A stretch of DNA of 7,964 bases from Actinomycetes bacterium (GTDB lineage: Bacteria; Actinomycetota; Actinomycetes; Actinomycetales; Microbacteriaceae). The position numbers were made by a program, and so were the translations under genes. The notes below the pieces were generated by a model, which was given only the letters and a program-made list of their open reading frames with translations, had not been told where the DNA came from and ran no database searches. The stretch spans positions 1 to 7,964 of the forward strand of contig JAJYSF010000031.1 in assembly GCA_021793715.1 (NCBI GenBank). Direction: 5' to 3'. Below are positions 5,660 through 7,964 of the stretch, in pieces. Position 1 is the stretch's first letter, and the number at the start of each line of letters is the position of its first letter.

Positions 5660-6871
5660 TCAACGCGACGGCGCGTGGGCAACCGGATCCGCGAGCAACC
5701 GCGCGAACGCGAGTTCAGCGGGCGCGATCTGCATGAGGCGCGAGCGCATGCGCGCGCGCTCGAGTCGCACCTGGCGCCCCTCGGCGCCGACCGGTTCGAC
5801 GCGGACCGCGTCAGACAGTGTCTCCCGGCTCGTCGCCAAGAGCACACCGAGGTAACCGGACAGCACGACGACTTCGGGAGCGAAGGCGTTGACGAAGTTC
5901 GTCAGCGCCGTCGAAAGGATGCCGACCTGGCGGGTGAGCTCCGCGGTCACCCTCGGATCCTTCGCGACGCCGAGCTCGATGTCGATGTCGTCTTCGTCGA
6001 GCTTGCGGCGACCGAGCAACTTCATGATCGGCCCGGGGGAGACCTCGGCGCCGAGACAGCCACGACGCCCGCACGCGCAGCGCGCCCCCATCGGGTCGAC
6101 GACGGTGTGGCCGAGCTCTCCGGCGAACCCCGACGTGCCGCGTAGGAGAGTGCCGTCGAAGACGAGTCCGCCGCCGATGCCGTTGAGGGAGCCGCCGAGA
6201 TAGAGCATGTTGTCGACGCCGCGGCCGATGCCGAAGCGCGCCTCCGCCATTGCGCCGATGCTCGCGTCGTTTCCGACGGTGACCGGCATCTTCAGTGCAT
6301 CCTCGAGACGGGCGCGGATGTTCTCGCGCTTCCATCCGAGGGGCGGCGCGAGCAGAACGGCGCCGGACTGGTCGACGAGACCGGGCACCGCGACGCCGGC
6401 ACCGATGAGGCGGTAATGACGGTCGATGTCGGCACGCATACCGTCGACGAGCGACGCCGTGATCTGCGCGAAGCGACGCGGGCTCGGCGCGCTCGCGAGG
6501 TCGTGCCGCACGCGCGAGTGCACGGATCCGCCGAGGCCGACGAGCGCGACCGTGATCGCATCGGGTTCCACGCGGATGCTCAGCGCGACGACGTCGTCGT
6601 CGGCCGCGACCCCCAGGGACGGGCGGCCGACGCGGCCCGTCGGCGTCGTCGACGCCTCGCACGCGACGCCGATCTCGATGAGCTCGGTGACCAGCCCCGT
6701 CACCGTCGAGCGGTTCAGTCCGGTTTCGGATCCGATGTCCGAACGCGAGAGCGCACCGTCGGTGTGCACGAGCGTGAGCACAGCCGACAGGTTCTGCTGG
6801 CGGACCTCCTCGTTCGTCGTCCGCCCCGTCGCGGCAACGCTCTTCCGCGACGGTCGTTCCGCCTCATGCAT
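5660..6871 (-). CDS. ROK-family transcriptional regulator (sugar-responsive repressor)
   Basis: A 403-residue regulator with an N-terminal winged helix (about 22-70), seen as RQQNLSAVLTLVHTDGALSRSDIG and ETGLNRSTVTGLVTELIEIG, fused to a ROK sugar-kinase-like domain (about 95-390). In the ROK domain, NDAS (201-204) holds the Asp equivalent to the kinase catalytic base. GELGH (251-255) and CACGRRGC (265-272) followed by Glu276 form the zinc motif, with His255, Cys265, Cys267 and Cys272 as likely ligands. The DxGxT phosphate-binding motif expected near the domain start is degenerate (SIRVEPDAITVALVGLGG), which fits a repressor rather than a kinase. The start lies 18 bp after the ABC ATPase stop, with a GGAG about 11 nt before ATG, so it is co-transcribed with and translated after that gene. 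It probably controls this sugar-uptake operon, with a monosaccharide as effector; the ligand is not readable from the sequence. Confidence 0.93.
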   Translation of the reverse strand: MHEAERPSRKSVAATGRTTNEEVRQQNLSAVLTLVHTDGALSRSDIGSETGLNRSTVTGLVTELIEIGVACEASTTPTGRVGRPSLGVAADDDVVALSIRVEPDAITVALVGLGGSVHSRVRHDLASAPSPRRFAQITASLVDGMRADIDRHYRLIGAGVAVPGLVDQSGAVLLAPPLGWKRENIRARLEDALKMPVTVGNDASIGAMAEARFGIGRGVDNMLYLGGSLNGIGGGLVFDGTLLRGTSGFAGELGHTVVDPMGARCACGRRGCLGAEVSPGPIMKLLGRRKLDEDDIDIELGVAKDPRVTAELTRQVGILSTALTNFVNAFAPEVVVLSGYLGVLLATSRETLSDAVRVEPVGAEGRQVRLERARMRSRLMQIAPAELAFARLLADPVAHAPSR

Positions 6872-6881
6872 CTCGGTCAGC

Positions 6882-6885
6882 GCTC
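6882..6885 (-). promoter_or_regulatory. Possible ribosome binding site of the ROK gene
   Basis: GGAG on the minus strand, 10 nt downstream-separated from the ATG of the ROK gene by CGCTGACCGA plus one G, within the 18-bp gap after the ATPase stop codon. The spacing is slightly long. It is the only complete gene here with such a site instead of a -10 box next to the start, which fits its position inside an operon. Confidence 0.4.
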
Positions 6886-6889
6886 CGCA

Positions 6890-7964
6890 TTACGCCCCGG
6901 CCGTCATGAGATGCATCAGGAGCTCCTGGTCGGCGTCCTCGCGGGCGACTTCGCCGGTCACCCGACCCTCCGACATCGTGTAGATGCGGTCGGAGAGACC
7001 GAGGATCTCGGGAAGCTCCGAGGAAATGACGATGATCGCCTTGCCCTGCGCCGCGAGCTCGTTGATGATGCCGTAGATCTCGTACTTCGCACCGACGTCG
7101 ATGCCGCGTGTGGGCTCGTCGAGGAACAGCACATCCGGGTTGGCGAAGAGCCACTTCGACAGCACCACCTTCTGCTGGTTGCCGCCCGACAGGTCGCCCG
7201 TGATGGTGCGAACGCTCGGCGCCTTGATGTTCATCTTGTAACGGAAGGCGTCGGCGATCTTCCGCTCGCGCACGCGATCCACGAGCCCGCCGTGCGAGAG
7301 CCGCGTCAACGCCGCCGTCGAGACGTTCTCCTGGATATCGGCGACGAGGTTCAGGCCGTGCTGCTTGCGGTCTTCCGTCGCGTACGCGATGCCGTGGCGG
7401 ATCGCTTGGTCGACGGTTCGCACGTCGATGCGGGTGCCGTCCTTGAAGGCGCGACCCGTGACAGCGGATCCGTATGAGCCGCCGAAGATGCTCATTGCGA
7501 GCTCGGTGCGTCCCGCGCCCATGAGGCCCGCGAACCCGACGATCTCGCCGGCGCGCACGGTGAAGGCCGCGTCGTCGACGACGATCCGCTCGGGATCCGT
7601 CGGATGGTGCACCGTCCAGCCTTCCACGCGGAACAGCTCGTCACCGATATCGGGATCGCGCGGCGGGAAGAGACTGTCGAGGTCGCGGCCGACCATCGCA
7701 CGGATGATGCGCCCTTCGTTCGTTTCGGGGTCGTCGCGCCGCATGGTTTCGATGGTCGCTCCGTCGCGGATCACCGTGATCCGGTCGGCGACGGAGAGCA
7801 CCTCGCGAAGGCGGTGGGAGATGACGATGCAGGTGATGCCCTGGTCACGGAAGCCGCGCACGAGGTCGAGCAGGCGTTCCGAGTCGGATTCGCCGAGTGC
7901 CGCCGTCGGCTCGTCGAGGATGAGCACCTTGACGTCCTTCGCGAGTGCTTTGGCGATCTCGATG
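6890..7964 (-). CDS. mmsA: Multiple-monosaccharide ABC transporter ATP-binding protein, N-terminus outside window
   Basis: This is the membrane-associated ATPase of a sugar importer of the RbsA/XylG/GguA type, with two nucleotide-binding domains in one chain. The frame runs to the window edge and about 150 of the usual ~510 residues are missing. The fragment begins [23 protein letters not shown], which is the end of NBD1 with its Walker B, followed by the H-loop VISHRL. NBD2 is complete: a degenerate Walker [10 protein letters not shown] (7502-7528, Arg where Lys is expected), the signature LSGGNQQK (7169-7192), Walker [19 protein letters not shown], and VISSELPE with Ser in place of the switch His. 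Those NBD2 losses are normal for this family. Phrases such as [34 protein letters not shown] and [10 protein letters not shown] match my memory of GguA/MmsA rather than RbsA. A ROK regulator follows after 18 bp; a permease does not. The symbol mmsA is shared with an unrelated dehydrogenase; gguA is a synonym. Confidence 0.92.
   Translation of the reverse strand, partial: IEIAKALAKDVKVLILDEPTAALGESDSERLLDLVRGFRDQGITCIVISHRLREVLSVADRITVIRDGATIETMRRDDPETNEGRIIRAMVGRDLDSLFPPRDPDIGDELFRVEGWTVHHPTDPERIVVDDAAFTVRAGEIVGFAGLMGAGRTELAMSIFGGSYGSAVTGRAFKDGTRIDVRTVDQAIRHGIAYATEDRKQHGLNLVADIQENVSTAALTRLSHGGLVDRVRERKIADAFRYKMNIKAPSVRTITGDLSGGNQQKVVLSKWLFANPDVLFLDEPTRGIDVGAKYEIYGIINELAAQGKAIIVISSELPEILGLSDRIYTMSEGRVTGEVAREDADQELLMHLMTAGA

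Noticed and set aside
5811..6662. Minus-strand 283-codon open frame within the ROK gene
   Set aside because: Arg/His/Pro-rich shadow frame in a different phase; the ROK frame has a helix-turn-helix, zinc motif and kinase-fold residues.
7502..7528. Walker A with Arg for Lys and Ser for the switch His in NBD2 of the ABC ATPase, as signs of decay
   Set aside because: These substitutions are normal in the second domain of RbsA/GguA-type sugar ATPases.

Overview
This is a gene-dense, high-GC window (about 70% G+C by eye) with the codon use and protein sequences of an actinobacterium. The Pgm, PheA and ROK proteins look most like those of Microbacteriaceae (Microbacterium and relatives); this is recognition from memory, not a database result. 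The genes are mostly unlinked housekeeping functions. I see no integrase, transposase, CRISPR array, tRNA or rRNA.

Layout: (1) 1-389 (+), C-terminal end of an AI-2E/PerM-family membrane transporter. (2) 390-559, a convergent gap filled by two related long inverted repeats (family A). (3) 560-2203 (-), phosphoglucomutase pgm. (4) 2204-2308, divergent promoter region. (5) 2309-3265 (+), prephenate dehydratase pheA. (6) 3266-3339, a convergent gap with a perfect 16-bp inverted repeat (family B). (7) 3340-4365 (-), a winged-helix HTH_42-family protein, possibly an AlkZ-like DNA glycosylase. (8) 4366-4461, a gap with a second family-B repeat. (9) 4462-5040 (-), an unrecognised 192-aa protein. (10) 5041-5120, divergent promoter region. 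(11) 5121-5639 (+), adenine phosphoribosyltransferase apt. (12) 5660-6871 (-), ROK-family sugar-responsive repressor. (13) 6890-7964 (-), multiple-monosaccharide ABC transporter ATPase, truncated by the window edge. The ATPase and ROK genes are 18 bp apart on one strand and form one operon. No gene-free stretch exceeds 300 bp; the longest is 170 bp (390-559).

Functional links: pgm joins glucose-1-P and glucose-6-P metabolism, pheA makes phenylpyruvate for phenylalanine, and apt salvages adenine. The ATPase/ROK pair is the visible end of a sugar-uptake operon with its probable regulator.

The most interesting features lie outside the genes. Two families of long imperfect palindromes sit just behind stop codons. 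Their stem sequences are conserved and their loops variable, and family B shows one compensatory base-pair change. Five of the six complete genes have a -10-like hexamer exactly 6-7 nt before the start codon, which suggests leaderless transcription. The palindrome GGATCC occurs 19 times, far above expectation and in all three codon phases. I do not see a clear new multi-gene system; the palindrome families are the best candidates for something undescribed.
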